NCBI GenBank assembly: GCA_964585635.1 | Contig: CAZPEV010000150.1 | Coordinates: forward strand, 1-8,171 | Length of the DNA: 8,171 bases | Direction: 5' to 3' | Origin: CAZPEV01 sp964585635 | GTDB taxonomy: Bacteria > Zixibacteria > MSB-5A5 > GN15 > JAAZOE01 | Shown: in pieces, positions 1 through 5,350 of the stretch | Layout of the letters: each line of letters starts with the position of its first letter | Position numbering within the stretch: position 1 is the stretch's first letter | Position numbers and translations under genes: made by a program | Notes under the pieces: generated by a model | Database searches by the model: none | What the model was told of the DNA's origin: nothing | Seen by the model: only the letters and a program-made list of their open reading frames with translations

Positions 1-1097
1 TCATGCGTCTTCCCGTCGGGCATTGACATGAACAGCCTGGTCGCAAGGGATGCCCCCGTTTCACAGACTTTACTTTGCAGCACCTCCCATTCCCTGCAGG
101 CGGCGTCGGCAAATCCCAGATCAGCGTATTTCTTCCCGATTATATGTTCGGCATCCCGCCTGAGCGCCGCGCACAGACCGCGATTGACACTGGTGAATCG
201 CCCTTCACGGTCGAAGCTATAGATGAAGTCGGGGCTGGCATCGTTTATCAGGCGATATCTATTCTCACTCTCCCGAAGCGCCTCCTCCGCCCGTTTCTGC
301 TCGGTGATGTCACGGGCCGTGGCGTAGATAAGGTTGCCATACGGGGCCGACTGCCACTCCAACCATCGATAGGTGCCGTCCTTGCAACGATAACGATTGA
401 TAAAGCCGTTCGCTTCCCGTTGGGCGGATAACCCGGCGACGGCCGCCTGTGTGCTTTCGATATCGTCGGGATGGATGAAATCGAAGAACCGCTTTGCCAT
501 AAGCTCGGCGCGGGTATAGCCCAGCAGCTTCTCCCAGGCCGAATTCAACCGTCGAAAATAACCGTCGGTGTCCGCAATACAGAGCAGGTCCAGAGCAAGG
601 GCAAAGAATCGGTCCAGGTCTTGAGCGGGATCTCGATGGCCCTCTTTCCCGACTCTGCGGGCCGCCATATCCTTCGTCACGCCGGCCGAAGTGATCTGGT
701 TTGGGGCCATATCTCGAGTGACGCCTGCCGGTATCTCCGCGGCAGATATCGGAGCGCAGTCGGGCGCATTTTCTTCGGTGCCGCCGGCCCTTATCGGGTC
801 AGGTGATGGTTTCAGGATTCTCTTGATGCTCGTTAAATTTGCCTCATTGGCGGGCGGCAATTGCCCGCTGCCCATAGGCTTCGCAGAGTCTTCAGATGCT
901 ACCGTATGAACCAGGGGTCCAGGCTCATCGACTAATGGCCCCGGCCCGTTGAACCGTGTGGTCAGCTTTCTTTTCATCCTATCGTCATCATCTCTAATTG
1001 GCCCGGCGGCGGCATCTGTTGCGCACTTGACGATCCCCCTAACTCCATGTCTGTCTTTCCAAAACCACGTTGGGACAGTATTACTGATATCGGCCAT
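1..1097 (-). CDS. PAS-domain sensor protein, N-terminal part (runs off the left edge)
   Basis: The minus frame is open from a TGA at 1208-1206 to base 1, so the 3' end lies outside the window. Counting from ATG 1097, residues 1-160 are a low-complexity, proline- and charge-rich segment. A PAS domain spans about 162-272 (DRFFALALDLLCIADTDGYF, then HPDDIEST near 209, then a PAC tail ending TARDITEQKRAEEALRESE). A second PAS starts about 279 (NRYRLINDASPDFIYSFDRE) and is cut at the edge. The ITEQKRAEEAL linker is the usual helical connector between PAS modules. PAS modules sense ligands or redox state and normally feed a histidine kinase, GGDEF or similar output, but the output domain is not visible here. 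The start is uncertain: neither ATG 1097 nor ATG 977 (MKRKLTT) has a clear ribosome binding site. No transmembrane segment is seen, so the visible part is probably cytoplasmic. Confidence 0.88.
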   Translation of the reverse strand, partial: MADISNTVPTWFWKDRHGVRGIVKCATDAAAGPIRDDDDRMKRKLTTRFNGPGPLVDEPGPLVHTVASEDSAKPMGSGQLPPANEANLTSIKRILKPSPDPIRAGGTEENAPDCAPISAAEIPAGVTRDMAPNQITSAGVTKDMAARRVGKEGHRDPAQDLDRFFALALDLLCIADTDGYFRRLNSAWEKLLGYTRAELMAKRFFDFIHPDDIESTQAAVAGLSAQREANGFINRYRCKDGTYRWLEWQSAPYGNLIYATARDITEQKRAEEALRESENRYRLINDASPDFIYSFDREGRFTSVNRGLCAALRRDAEHIIGKKYADLGFADAACREWEVLQSKVCETGASLATRLFMSMPDGKTH

Positions 1098-1160
1098 CTG
1101 TGCAAAAACATTACAACCGGATTTCGGATGATGGTCGAAAGGTCGCCCTAAAGTGCCGTA

Positions 1161-1189
1161 ATATTCTGATTTACAATAGGATATGACAA
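1161..1189 (-). promoter_or_regulatory. Possible promoter for the PAS gene
   Basis: In an AT-rich stretch on the minus strand, TTGTCA (1189-1184) is followed after 17 bases by GAATAT (1166-1161). The -35 box matches the sigma-70 consensus at 5 of 6 positions, but the -10 box at only 3 of 6. It would give a leader of about 55 bases before ATG 1097. This rests only on consensus matching. Confidence 0.22.
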
Positions 1190-1230
1190 TAATGTGAAAT
1201 TCAAATCAATTGCCATGGGCCCTGGCCGCC

Positions 1231-1247
1231 GGCGCTGCCGCAACGCC
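1231..1247. other. Short hairpin downstream of the PD40 lipoprotein gene
   Basis: On the minus strand GGCGTTG, loop CGG, CAGCGCC forms a 7-bp stem with one G-T pair, about 50 bases after the stop of the lipoprotein gene. No T-run follows, so it is not a standard intrinsic terminator. It may help termination or mean nothing. Confidence 0.2.
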
Positions 1248-1295
1248 ATCGTCACCGCCGGATCGGCGAATGACCGGACGTCGCCGGGAGCGGCA

Positions 1296-2327
1296 TCATT
1301 TCACGTTGCGCCGGCAGTACCAGACGTCGGCGTCATAATTGCCGTCCGCGTCCGACAGCACGTGCACGAAGTACAATAGCAGGCCATCGGCGGTCAACGA
1401 TGGCTCCCCCACCCGTCCGCGAATGACGAGCTCCGGCGCACCCCAGGTCGACCCGCTCCGAACCGACCGATAAATCGCCAGGCCGATGAACGGATTCCGT
1501 CCCGAGGTAAAGTACATCGTGTCGCCATCGGCGGTAAAGGCCGGCTGCAATTCCTCGGCCAACGAATTTATCGGCGAGCCAAGATTGATTGGATCACTCC
1601 AGGCAACGCCGTCAAAGGGCGACGTCCAGATATCCGTACTGCCGGCGCCGCCGGGACGCGTCGAGGCAAAGTACAGGGTGACGCCGTCGGGATGCAGCGC
1701 CAGCTCGCCGTCAGGATAAACCGAGTTGACCGGCGGACCAAGGTTTCGAGCCGGTCCCGGCACACCGGCGACAATATCGGCGACATAGATATCGAGAAAA
1801 TCATCGCTTGGCGGATTCTGCAGGTATCCCTGATTGGTGGCCCGCAGCGAATGGAAATACACTTTATCGCCGTCGGGGGAAAAGCTCAACTCACCGTTGA
1901 AAGACTGGCTGATCCCTTTACCCAAATCGAAAAATTCCGGTCCGCCGAACTCATCCGCCCCCCCGATCCGCGTCAGGCGATAAGTATTGTTATAGCGCGC
2001 CAGTATCTGATCCGAAGTCATCCGCTCGATGACATCCTCGGTGTACATGACGTACAGATAGGCGCCGTCGCGCGTTATCTCGATGGCATCCTGGGGGCAG
2101 AGGGTGTTAACCGGCTCGCCCAGGCGCACCGGTTGTTCCCAATCGGCCACCATCGTGGTCGGAGCATGGTCGTCGGTCCGCAGCGAGTCGGTCTTGACGC
2201 ATACCGGCGACGGCGGCAGCGACGGCTCCGGTTTGGTTGGTTCATCCTTGTCGCAGCCGATCCAAAGGAAAAGGAATCCGATTCCAAGGGCGATGACAGA
2301 CAAGCGGTGCGACGGACGGTATTTCAT
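1296..2327 (-). CDS. Probable lipoprotein with PD40 (TolB-like) beta-propeller repeats
   Basis: A 343-residue protein counted from ATG 2327. Residues 1-24 are a signal peptide: a basic MKYRPSHR start, then a hydrophobic LSVIALGIGFLFLWIG core. Cys25 follows and opens an acidic, proline-rich linker (DKDEPTKPEP). This is a lipoprotein layout, although Trp at -3 is not typical of a lipobox. Five PD40-type strands follow: ITRDGAYLYV (about 84), FSPDGDKVYF (149), LHPDGVTLYFASTRPGG (211), FTADGDTMYFTSGR (264) and LTADGLLLYF (311). These match the WD40-like beta-propeller family (PF07676) of TolB and many secreted proteins, where blades bind peptides, proteins or ligands. The frame extends back to a TTG at 2369, but that codon lies at the predicted promoter -10, and the signal peptide starts cleanly at 2327. 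ATG 2336 is a second possible start. It is probably anchored in the periplasm or outer membrane; the ligand is unknown. Confidence 0.85.
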   Translation of the reverse strand: MKYRPSHRLSVIALGIGFLFLWIGCDKDEPTKPEPSLPPSPVCVKTDSLRTDDHAPTTMVADWEQPVRLGEPVNTLCPQDAIEITRDGAYLYVMYTEDVIERMTSDQILARYNNTYRLTRIGGADEFGGPEFFDLGKGISQSFNGELSFSPDGDKVYFHSLRATNQGYLQNPPSDDFLDIYVADIVAGVPGPARNLGPPVNSVYPDGELALHPDGVTLYFASTRPGGAGSTDIWTSPFDGVAWSDPINLGSPINSLAEELQPAFTADGDTMYFTSGRNPFIGLAIYRSVRSGSTWGAPELVIRGRVGEPSLTADGLLLYFVHVLSDADGNYDADVWYCRRNVK

Positions 2328-2369
2328 GGCCGACATCCCGTTTCTGCAAGAGCTTTTCACGTATTCCAA

Positions 2370-2400
2370 CCTATATGCTGAATAGTCCCGAGGGAGTCAA
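2370..2400 (-). promoter_or_regulatory. Probable sigma-70-type promoter of the PD40 lipoprotein gene
   Basis: On the minus strand TTGACT (2400-2395) is followed by CATATA at 17 bases or TATAGG (2375-2370) at 19 bases. Transcription from here would start near 2363. That is downstream of the TTG codon at 2369, and it supports translation from ATG 2327 or ATG 2336. Confidence 0.4.
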
Positions 2401-2465
2401 GGCTTTTGTGCTCCGCCATGATCCTGTCATAACGGGCATCGCCCCGGCCTGACATTATTGGAACC

Positions 2466-2494
2466 TTGACCCAGACAATAGTTTTCCGTACCGT
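2466..2494 (+). promoter_or_regulatory. Possible promoter of the CPBP protease gene
   Basis: TTGACC (2466-2471), a 17-base spacer, then TACCGT (2489-2494). The -35 is good (5 of 6) and the -10 poor (3 of 6). It lies about 85 bases before the ATG at 2577, in the divergent intergenic region shared with the lipoprotein gene. Confidence 0.28.
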
Positions 2495-2561
2495 TATCAG
2501 GAAAGCCGGGGCCGCCGCACCTGCCGCGAGCGTCTCGGTCAGAGCATCAACGCCGGATGAC

Positions 2562-2569
2562 AAGGAGGG
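2562..2569 (+). promoter_or_regulatory. Ribosome binding site that fixes the protease start
   Basis: AAGGAGGG is a near-perfect Shine-Dalgarno sequence, ending about 8 bases before ATG 2577. It excludes the 37-codon upstream extension to TTG 2466, whose residues look non-coding. Confidence 0.85.
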
Positions 2570-2576
2570 AAGCATC

Positions 2577-3362
2577 ATGGTCTCCGATACGCATACCATC
2601 GACAGTGGATCTTCGGTCCCGCCCACCGGGAAATTCATGCCCGGGCGGTTCATGACCGCGCTTGGCGCCGCCATCATTATCTTCCTCGTCGCCATCCTGT
2701 TGCCCAAGCTGCTTTTGACCGGTAAGATCGTCCCCTTGTTGACAACGCAGGCGGCGGAACTGGTTCTTTCGCTCGGGGCCATCATGGTCCTGGGTAAAGG
2801 GCGATTCTCCGACTTCGGCTTCCGGAGACCCGGTCCGGATCACCTTTCATGGTCGGCTCTGGTGCGATGGGCACCGGTCGCTCTGGCCGCGCTGGCCCTG
2901 GGAGCGGCGGCCACTGGAGCTGTCCTAATCACCGGCGCGACCGGTAATCCGCTCGTGAAACAGTTGACCTTTCCCCAGATCGTTCTGTTCGTATGGATCT
3001 TCTCAAGCATCATTGAGGAAATCTTCACCCGCGGTTTCCTTCAGGGGTATTTGGCCTCCGCGACCACCGCCTCGGTGAGGTTGCTGTTCTTCCGGGTCGA
3101 CCTGCCGACGCTTGTCAGCGCACTTTTCTTTGCCTGCATGCATTTGGTGCTGTTGCTGCGCGGCGCCGACCTGGCGACGATGGTCATCATTCTCTCCTTC
3201 ACCTTTTCGCTCGGCCTTATGGCCGGTCATCAGCGTGCCAGAACGGGCAGCCTGATTCCGGCGATCGGGGTGCATATGCTGGCGAATATCGGCGGCGTGA
3301 TCGGCGGGATAGTATATGCCATTGTCACCATCATGACCGGCGGCACGCTGCCCCGGATGTAA
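2577..3362 (+). CDS. CPBP family (CAAX/Abi-type) intramembrane metalloprotease
   Basis: A 261-residue, very hydrophobic protein with about seven predicted membrane segments: roughly 27-47, 56-73, 93-118, 132-150, 178-195, 200-218 and 225-255. It carries the three signature motifs of the CPBP/Rce1-like glutamic protease family. Motif 1 is EEIFTR (EExxxR, Glu147-Glu148, Arg152) in helix 4. Motif 2 is FACMH (FxxxH, Phe185-His189). Motif 3 is HMLAN (HxxxN, His233-Asn237). Because all catalytic positions are present it is probably active. Family members include eukaryotic Rce1, which cleaves CAAX proteins, and bacterial proteins linked to bacteriocin self-immunity, sigma/anti-sigma control or membrane-protein processing. 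The substrate here cannot be told from sequence. It is divergent from the lipoprotein gene, and its start is fixed by a strong ribosome binding site. Confidence 0.93.
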   Translation: MVSDTHTIDSGSSVPPTGKFMPGRFMTALGAAIIIFLVAILLPKLLLTGKIVPLLTTQAAELVLSLGAIMVLGKGRFSDFGFRRPGPDHLSWSALVRWAPVALAALALGAAATGAVLITGATGNPLVKQLTFPQIVLFVWIFSSIIEEIFTRGFLQGYLASATTASVRLLFFRVDLPTLVSALFFACMHLVLLLRGADLATMVIILSFTFSLGLMAGHQRARTGSLIPAIGVHMLANIGGVIGGIVYAIVTIMTGGTLPRM

Positions 3363-3389
3363 AGGCCAGACGGCAAGGTGCCTTTCTCT
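3361..3389 (+). terminator. Possible terminator of the protease gene
   Basis: AAAGGC (3361-3366), overlapping the stop codon, can pair with GCCTTT (3380-3385). The second arm leads into a pyrimidine-rich TTTCTCT. A competing inner stem GGCA/TGCC is possible. The structure is modest, but its position is right for an intrinsic terminator. Confidence 0.35.
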
Positions 3390-3441
3390 GTAACCTTGAT
3401 GATGCGGTAAGCACAAGTACGGCATAGGTCGACGTTCCAAG

Positions 3442-3458
3442 CCCGACTGAAAGTCGGG
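3442..3458. repeat. Palindrome with stem CCCGACT / AGTCGGG
   Basis: A perfect 7-bp stem with a GAA loop. It is followed by GGAGAGAAAA on the plus strand, with no T-run, so a repeat unit is more likely than a terminator. Confidence 0.5.
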
Positions 3459-3491
3459 GAGAGAAAACCGACACCCATGTCTTGTGAATCA

Positions 3492-3514
3492 CCAATTCCT
3501 TGGTCTGAAGAGCC
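3492..3514 (+). repeat. Direct repeat copy 1 (CCAATTCCT.GGTCTGAAGA)
   Basis: These 23 bases match 3854-3876 at 21 positions. The two changes (T for G, G for C) break the hairpin that copy 2 can form, so this copy looks decayed. Confidence 0.65.
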
Positions 3515-3533
3515 TGTTGAAAAACCTCAAACT

Positions 3534-3573
3534 CGTCATCGCGAGACCCGCCCGTGGCGGGTCGTGGCGATCT
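3534..3573 (+). repeat. Interspersed palindromic element, copy A
   Basis: The core GACCCGCC, loop CGT, GGCGGGTC (3545-3563) is a perfect 8-bp stem. It is extended by ATCGC (3538-3542) pairing with GCGAT (3567-3571) across a small internal bulge. The layout CGTCAT-GCGAG ... CGTGGC-ATCTGG resembles a dispersed intergenic palindrome seen in many bacterial genomes. A rougher copy in the opposite orientation lies at 3593-3626. Confidence 0.6.
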
Positions 3574-3592
3574 GGGTTCTCCTTCGAAAATC

Positions 3593-3626
3593 GAGATTGC
3601 CGCGGCGCGCGCCCACGAATTGACAC
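3593..3626 (-). repeat. Interspersed palindromic element, degenerate inverted copy B
   Basis: Read on the minus strand, this stretch starts GTGTCAATTCGTGGGC and ends GCGGCAATCTC, a degraded version of copy A. AGATTGCC (3594-3601) pairs with GGCGATCT (3566-3573) of copy A, giving an 8-bp inverted repeat with one G-T pair across a 20-base spacer. Confidence 0.4.
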
Positions 3627-3797
3627 CGGCCCTTTAGGGTAGGGTAAGTTATCCTGCGCGTGGTTCGATCTGCTGCAGGCGCTCCTGGCTATCCCAGCCT
3701 TTCATGCTTGCCGTCATCTGATGGTTGTCTTGGCAATGTCCGTTTTCACGTCCACTGAAATGTAGGGGCGATGGGCTTCTCACTTGTCTCTTCTATC

Positions 3798-3818
3798 ATT
3801 CCCGCACCAAGCGGGAAT
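3798..3818. repeat. Palindrome with stem ATTCCCGC / GCGGGAAT
   Basis: A perfect 8-bp stem with an ACCAA loop. The wording TCATTCCCGC ... GCGGGAATCT resembles a small repeat dispersed in many bacterial genomes. No terminator T-run follows. Confidence 0.55.
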
Positions 3819-3853
3819 CTATTGTCGTGTACGGCCGGCGGCCCGAACGTTCG

Positions 3854-3879
3854 CCAATTCCTGGGTCTGAAGACCCAGG
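3854..3879 (+). repeat. Direct repeat copy 2 with intact hairpin
   Basis: The second copy of the 23-base repeat at 3492-3514. Within it CCTGGGTCT (3860-3868), loop GA, AGACCCAGG (3871-3879) is a perfect 9-bp stem. Confidence 0.65.
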
Positions 3880-4026
3880 CCAACTGTTAATCGCAATCTC
3901 CAGGGTCACCGCCTCTTATTTTATTCCAATGCCTTCCGCCAATGGTGGCATAGTGTAACCGGATAGAGATATTGAAGGTCACGAATGTTTGGGGAGAGTG
4001 AGGTCGGGGCCGCCGTAAATCTGTCG

Positions 4027-4044
4027 CCCCGGCGATTGCCGGGG
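4027..4044. repeat. Palindrome with stem CCCCGGC / GCCGGGG
   Basis: A perfect 7-bp GC-only stem with a GATT loop, about 20 bases from the longer palindrome at 4067-4094. Confidence 0.5.
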
Positions 4045-4066
4045 TCTATCTGCTTCGCCTGCATGC

Positions 4067-4094
4067 CCGGGATCATCAGGGCTGATGATCCCGG
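4067..4094. repeat. 12-bp perfect stem-loop beside the gene-fragment stop
   Basis: CCGGGATCATCA, loop GGGC, TGATGATCCCGG. It begins 7 bases past the stop codon of the minus-strand fragment, so it could act as that gene's terminator. There is no T-run on the minus strand, so it may equally be a repeat element marking the breakpoint. Confidence 0.5.
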
Positions 4095-4101
4095 CTCTGT
4101 C

Positions 4102-4620
4102 CTACTTGAAGCTACACTCGGCAATGTTATTGGCGGCAATTGTTCCGGCGGTAATAAACGAGCCGGCGACATACAGCTTGCCGTTCATTTCTGCCAAGGC
4201 AAAGACCCGGGGATTAGAACCACCGGATACACCCTCACTCATCGGCGCCCAAGAGGTACCGTTCCAGGCCGCGATCCTATCGACGCTCACCCCTCCTGCC
4301 GATGCAAAGCACCCGCCGGCAATCAGCTTGTTGTTGTAAACGGCCAGGGCATCAACACTGCAGTCCACCCCTGAGCTTAGGGCCGACCAGGCCGTTCCGC
4401 TCCAAGCGGCGATACTATTTGCCGTGATTCCACCGGCCTGATCGAACCACCCTGCGGCGATCAGTTTGTCAACATAAGCCGTCAGAGCCGAAACAGAGCC
4501 ATTCATACCCGATCCCAGGGACGTCCAGGCCTGACCGTCTAGGGCGACGATTTTATTATAGTTGCCACCGCCAACGGTGATAAACCGACCACCCGCAATC
4601 AGCATGCTATCATAGACCTG
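4102..4620 (-). pseudogene. Fragment of a 46-residue-repeat secreted protein (both ends missing)
   Basis: The frame encodes one repeat from its fourth residue (VYDSMLIAGGRF), two full repeats (4351-4488 and 4201-4350, the second with four extra residues) and part of a fourth ending NNIAECSFK. The consensus ALxVYxxKLIAGGxFxxAGGxxAxxIAAW-G-SW-xLGSG matches the gene at 7170-8171. These are probably blades or strands of a beta-propeller-like surface protein. The reading frame stays open upstream to ATG 4779. That part (MDGTFVHVSGYRSASG...) shows no repeat, no signal peptide and no ribosome binding site, and it runs through palindromes. Family resemblance begins within about 7 bases of the palindrome at 4624-4647. 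It stops at codon 4119-4117, where AEW-DG would be expected and AECSFK-stop occurs. The C-terminal sorting domain is absent. There are no internal stops in the repeat part. I read it as a relic; a short expressed protein starting at ATG 4779 is less likely. Confidence 0.7.
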
Positions 4621-4623
4621 TGC

Positions 4624-4647
4624 CCGGCCGATGTCCACATCGGCCGG
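4624..4647. repeat. 11-bp perfect palindrome at the 5' edge of the fragment
   Basis: CCGGCCGATGT, loop CC, ACATCGGCCGG. GTCCACAT (4633-4640) inside it can instead pair with ATGTGGAC (4667-4674), so two exclusive folds are possible. It sits just where resemblance to the repeat protein begins. Confidence 0.6.
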
Positions 4648-4674
4648 ACGGTTCCCGCACGAGCAGATGTGGAC

Positions 4675-4687
4675 CCGCCGCAGGCGG
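4675..4687. repeat. Small palindrome CCGCC-GCA-GGCGG
   Basis: A perfect 5-bp GC stem, part of the second palindrome cluster. Confidence 0.3.
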
Positions 4688-4757
4688 ACTGAGCACAAAT
4701 GCCACAACCGCGTAACGGCGCGGTTTCCGCTCCCGCTCGCCGACCTATAGCCTGAGA

Positions 4758-4798
4758 CATGGACAAACGTTCCGTCCATGCTGCGAAGGACACTTCGC
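4758..4798. repeat. Two adjacent stem-loops upstream of the small membrane protein gene
   Basis: CATGGAC (4758-4764) pairs with GTCCATG (4774-4780). GCGAAG (4783-4788), loop GACA, CTTCGC (4793-4798) follows. The first contains the ATG at 4779 on the minus strand. Both lie just before the candidate promoter at 4801 and could be repeats, a terminator-like barrier or an operator. Confidence 0.4.
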
Positions 4799-4800
4799 TA

Positions 4801-4830
4801 TTGCCAACAGCGTTAAACGTCCGACATATT
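4801..4830 (+). promoter_or_regulatory. Possible promoter of the small membrane protein gene
   Basis: TTGCCA (4801-4806), an 18-base spacer, then CATATT (4825-4830). It lies about 15-20 bases before the ribosome binding site AAAGGGAG (4838-4845), which is 7 bases from ATG 4853. The boxes are moderate matches. Confidence 0.33.
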
Positions 4831-4852
4831 GTCCGCGAAAGGGAGAACGGGC

Positions 4853-5236
4853 ATGAAGTCGAAACCGGATAAGAGCAGTCCCTTAGGATTCGAGCACCGC
4901 CGGCAGCCGCTGCTGCCGCGCGCCGATTTTCTGCGGCGCCTCATCTATTCTATTCTACTGGCGTTGATTCTCCTGGCCCTCTGGACGATTGTAGGAATGG
5001 GCGGCTATCATTGGCTGGCCGGCCTGGGTTGGCTCGACTCCTTCCTCAACGCTTCCATGATCGTTGGCGGCATGGGCCCGGTGGACATATTGAATACCTC
5101 GGCCGCGAAGTTGTTCGCCGGCTTCTATGCCATCTTCAGCGGCGTTATTTTCCTGAGTCTCTTCGGTCTCTTGGCGGCGCCGGTCTTCCATCGCTTCCTG
5201 CACCGCTTTCACATGGAATCCGACGAGAAGTCCTAG
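4853..5236 (+). CDS. Small two-helix membrane protein, conserved hypothetical (possibly ion-channel-like)
   Basis: A 127-residue protein. ATG 4853 is chosen because AAAGGGAG ends 7 bases before it; an upstream TTG at 4829 lies in the predicted promoter. A basic, hydrophilic N-terminus (about 1-26) is followed by a first membrane helix (about 30-52, LIYSILLALILLALWTIVGM). A loop comes next (YHWLAGLGWLDSFLNASMIVGGMGPVDILNTSAAK), then a second helix (about 86-108, FAGFYAIFSGVIFLSLFGLL), then a His-rich tail (HRFLHRFHMESDEKS). The layout helix, re-entrant-looking NASMIVGGMGPVD loop, helix recalls two-helix ion-channel pore proteins and matches, from memory, a conserved hypothetical family with the FYA-FSG and HRFLHRFH signatures. 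There is no classical TVGYG-type selectivity filter, so the channel idea is inference. It precedes the exported nitroreductase by 114 bases in the same direction. Confidence 0.82.
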   Translation: MKSKPDKSSPLGFEHRRQPLLPRADFLRRLIYSILLALILLALWTIVGMGGYHWLAGLGWLDSFLNASMIVGGMGPVDILNTSAAKLFAGFYAIFSGVIFLSLFGLLAAPVFHRFLHRFHMESDEKS

Positions 5237-5337
5237 GGCCGGAGAAGCAGGCTGCCATTGCGGACGACAAACCTCTCGATCCGCGGTTGCGCGATGAGGC
5301 CGAAAGGCATATCTTAGGTTGAAAAGAATTGTCACCT

Positions 5338-5344
5338 GAGAGGA
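5338..5344 (+). promoter_or_regulatory. Ribosome binding site of the nitroreductase gene
   Basis: GAGAGGA lies about 6-7 bases before ATG 5351. Other ATGs at 5344 and 5356 are out of frame, so this fixes the start. Confidence 0.7.
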
Positions 5345-5350
5345 TGCTAT

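Larger units (their letters stand above)
3363..4101. other. Gene-free, palindrome-dense interspersed-repeat region
   Basis: No frame in these 739 bases gives a protein with recognisable features, and no frame has a convincing start. The stretch instead contains perfect or near-perfect stem-loops at 3442-3458, 3538-3571, 3798-3818, 3860-3879, 4027-4044 and 4067-4094, plus a 23-base direct repeat. The stems differ in sequence, so several interspersed repeat families seem to have gathered here. Related-looking palindromes resume at 4624-4798, beyond the gene fragment at 4102-4620. Confidence 0.65.

Noticed and set aside
28..909. Several plus-strand open frames across the left end
   Set aside because: They are antisense to the PAS protein, which has unmistakable PAS/PAC motifs on the minus strand; the plus-strand products have no recognisable features.
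2466..2576. N-terminal extension of the protease from TTG 2466
   Set aside because: The TTG forms part of a candidate -35 box, and a strong Shine-Dalgarno sequence precedes ATG 2577.
3725..3958. Open frame of 77 codons in the repeat-rich region
   Set aside because: It runs through two perfect palindromes, has no ribosome binding site, and its product resembles nothing known.
3440..4100. CRISPR array
   Set aside because: The palindromes differ in sequence and spacing, and only one direct repeat pair exists; there is no regular repeat-spacer pattern.
3985..4374. Plus-strand open frame over the gene fragment
   Set aside because: It is opposite the repeat-protein frame, which shows clear internal repeats; this is a shadow.
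4622..4779. N-terminal coding part of the repeat fragment up to ATG 4779
   Set aside because: The sequence contains palindromes, encodes a Cys/Arg-rich stretch without repeat or signal peptide, and has no ribosome binding site; judged non-coding.
5237..5322. A protein-like tail after the small membrane protein (AAIADDKPLDPRLRDEAERHILG)
   Set aside because: It is in another frame with no start of its own, and the membrane protein already ends in a normal HRFLHRFHMESDEKS tail, so a frameshift is not needed.
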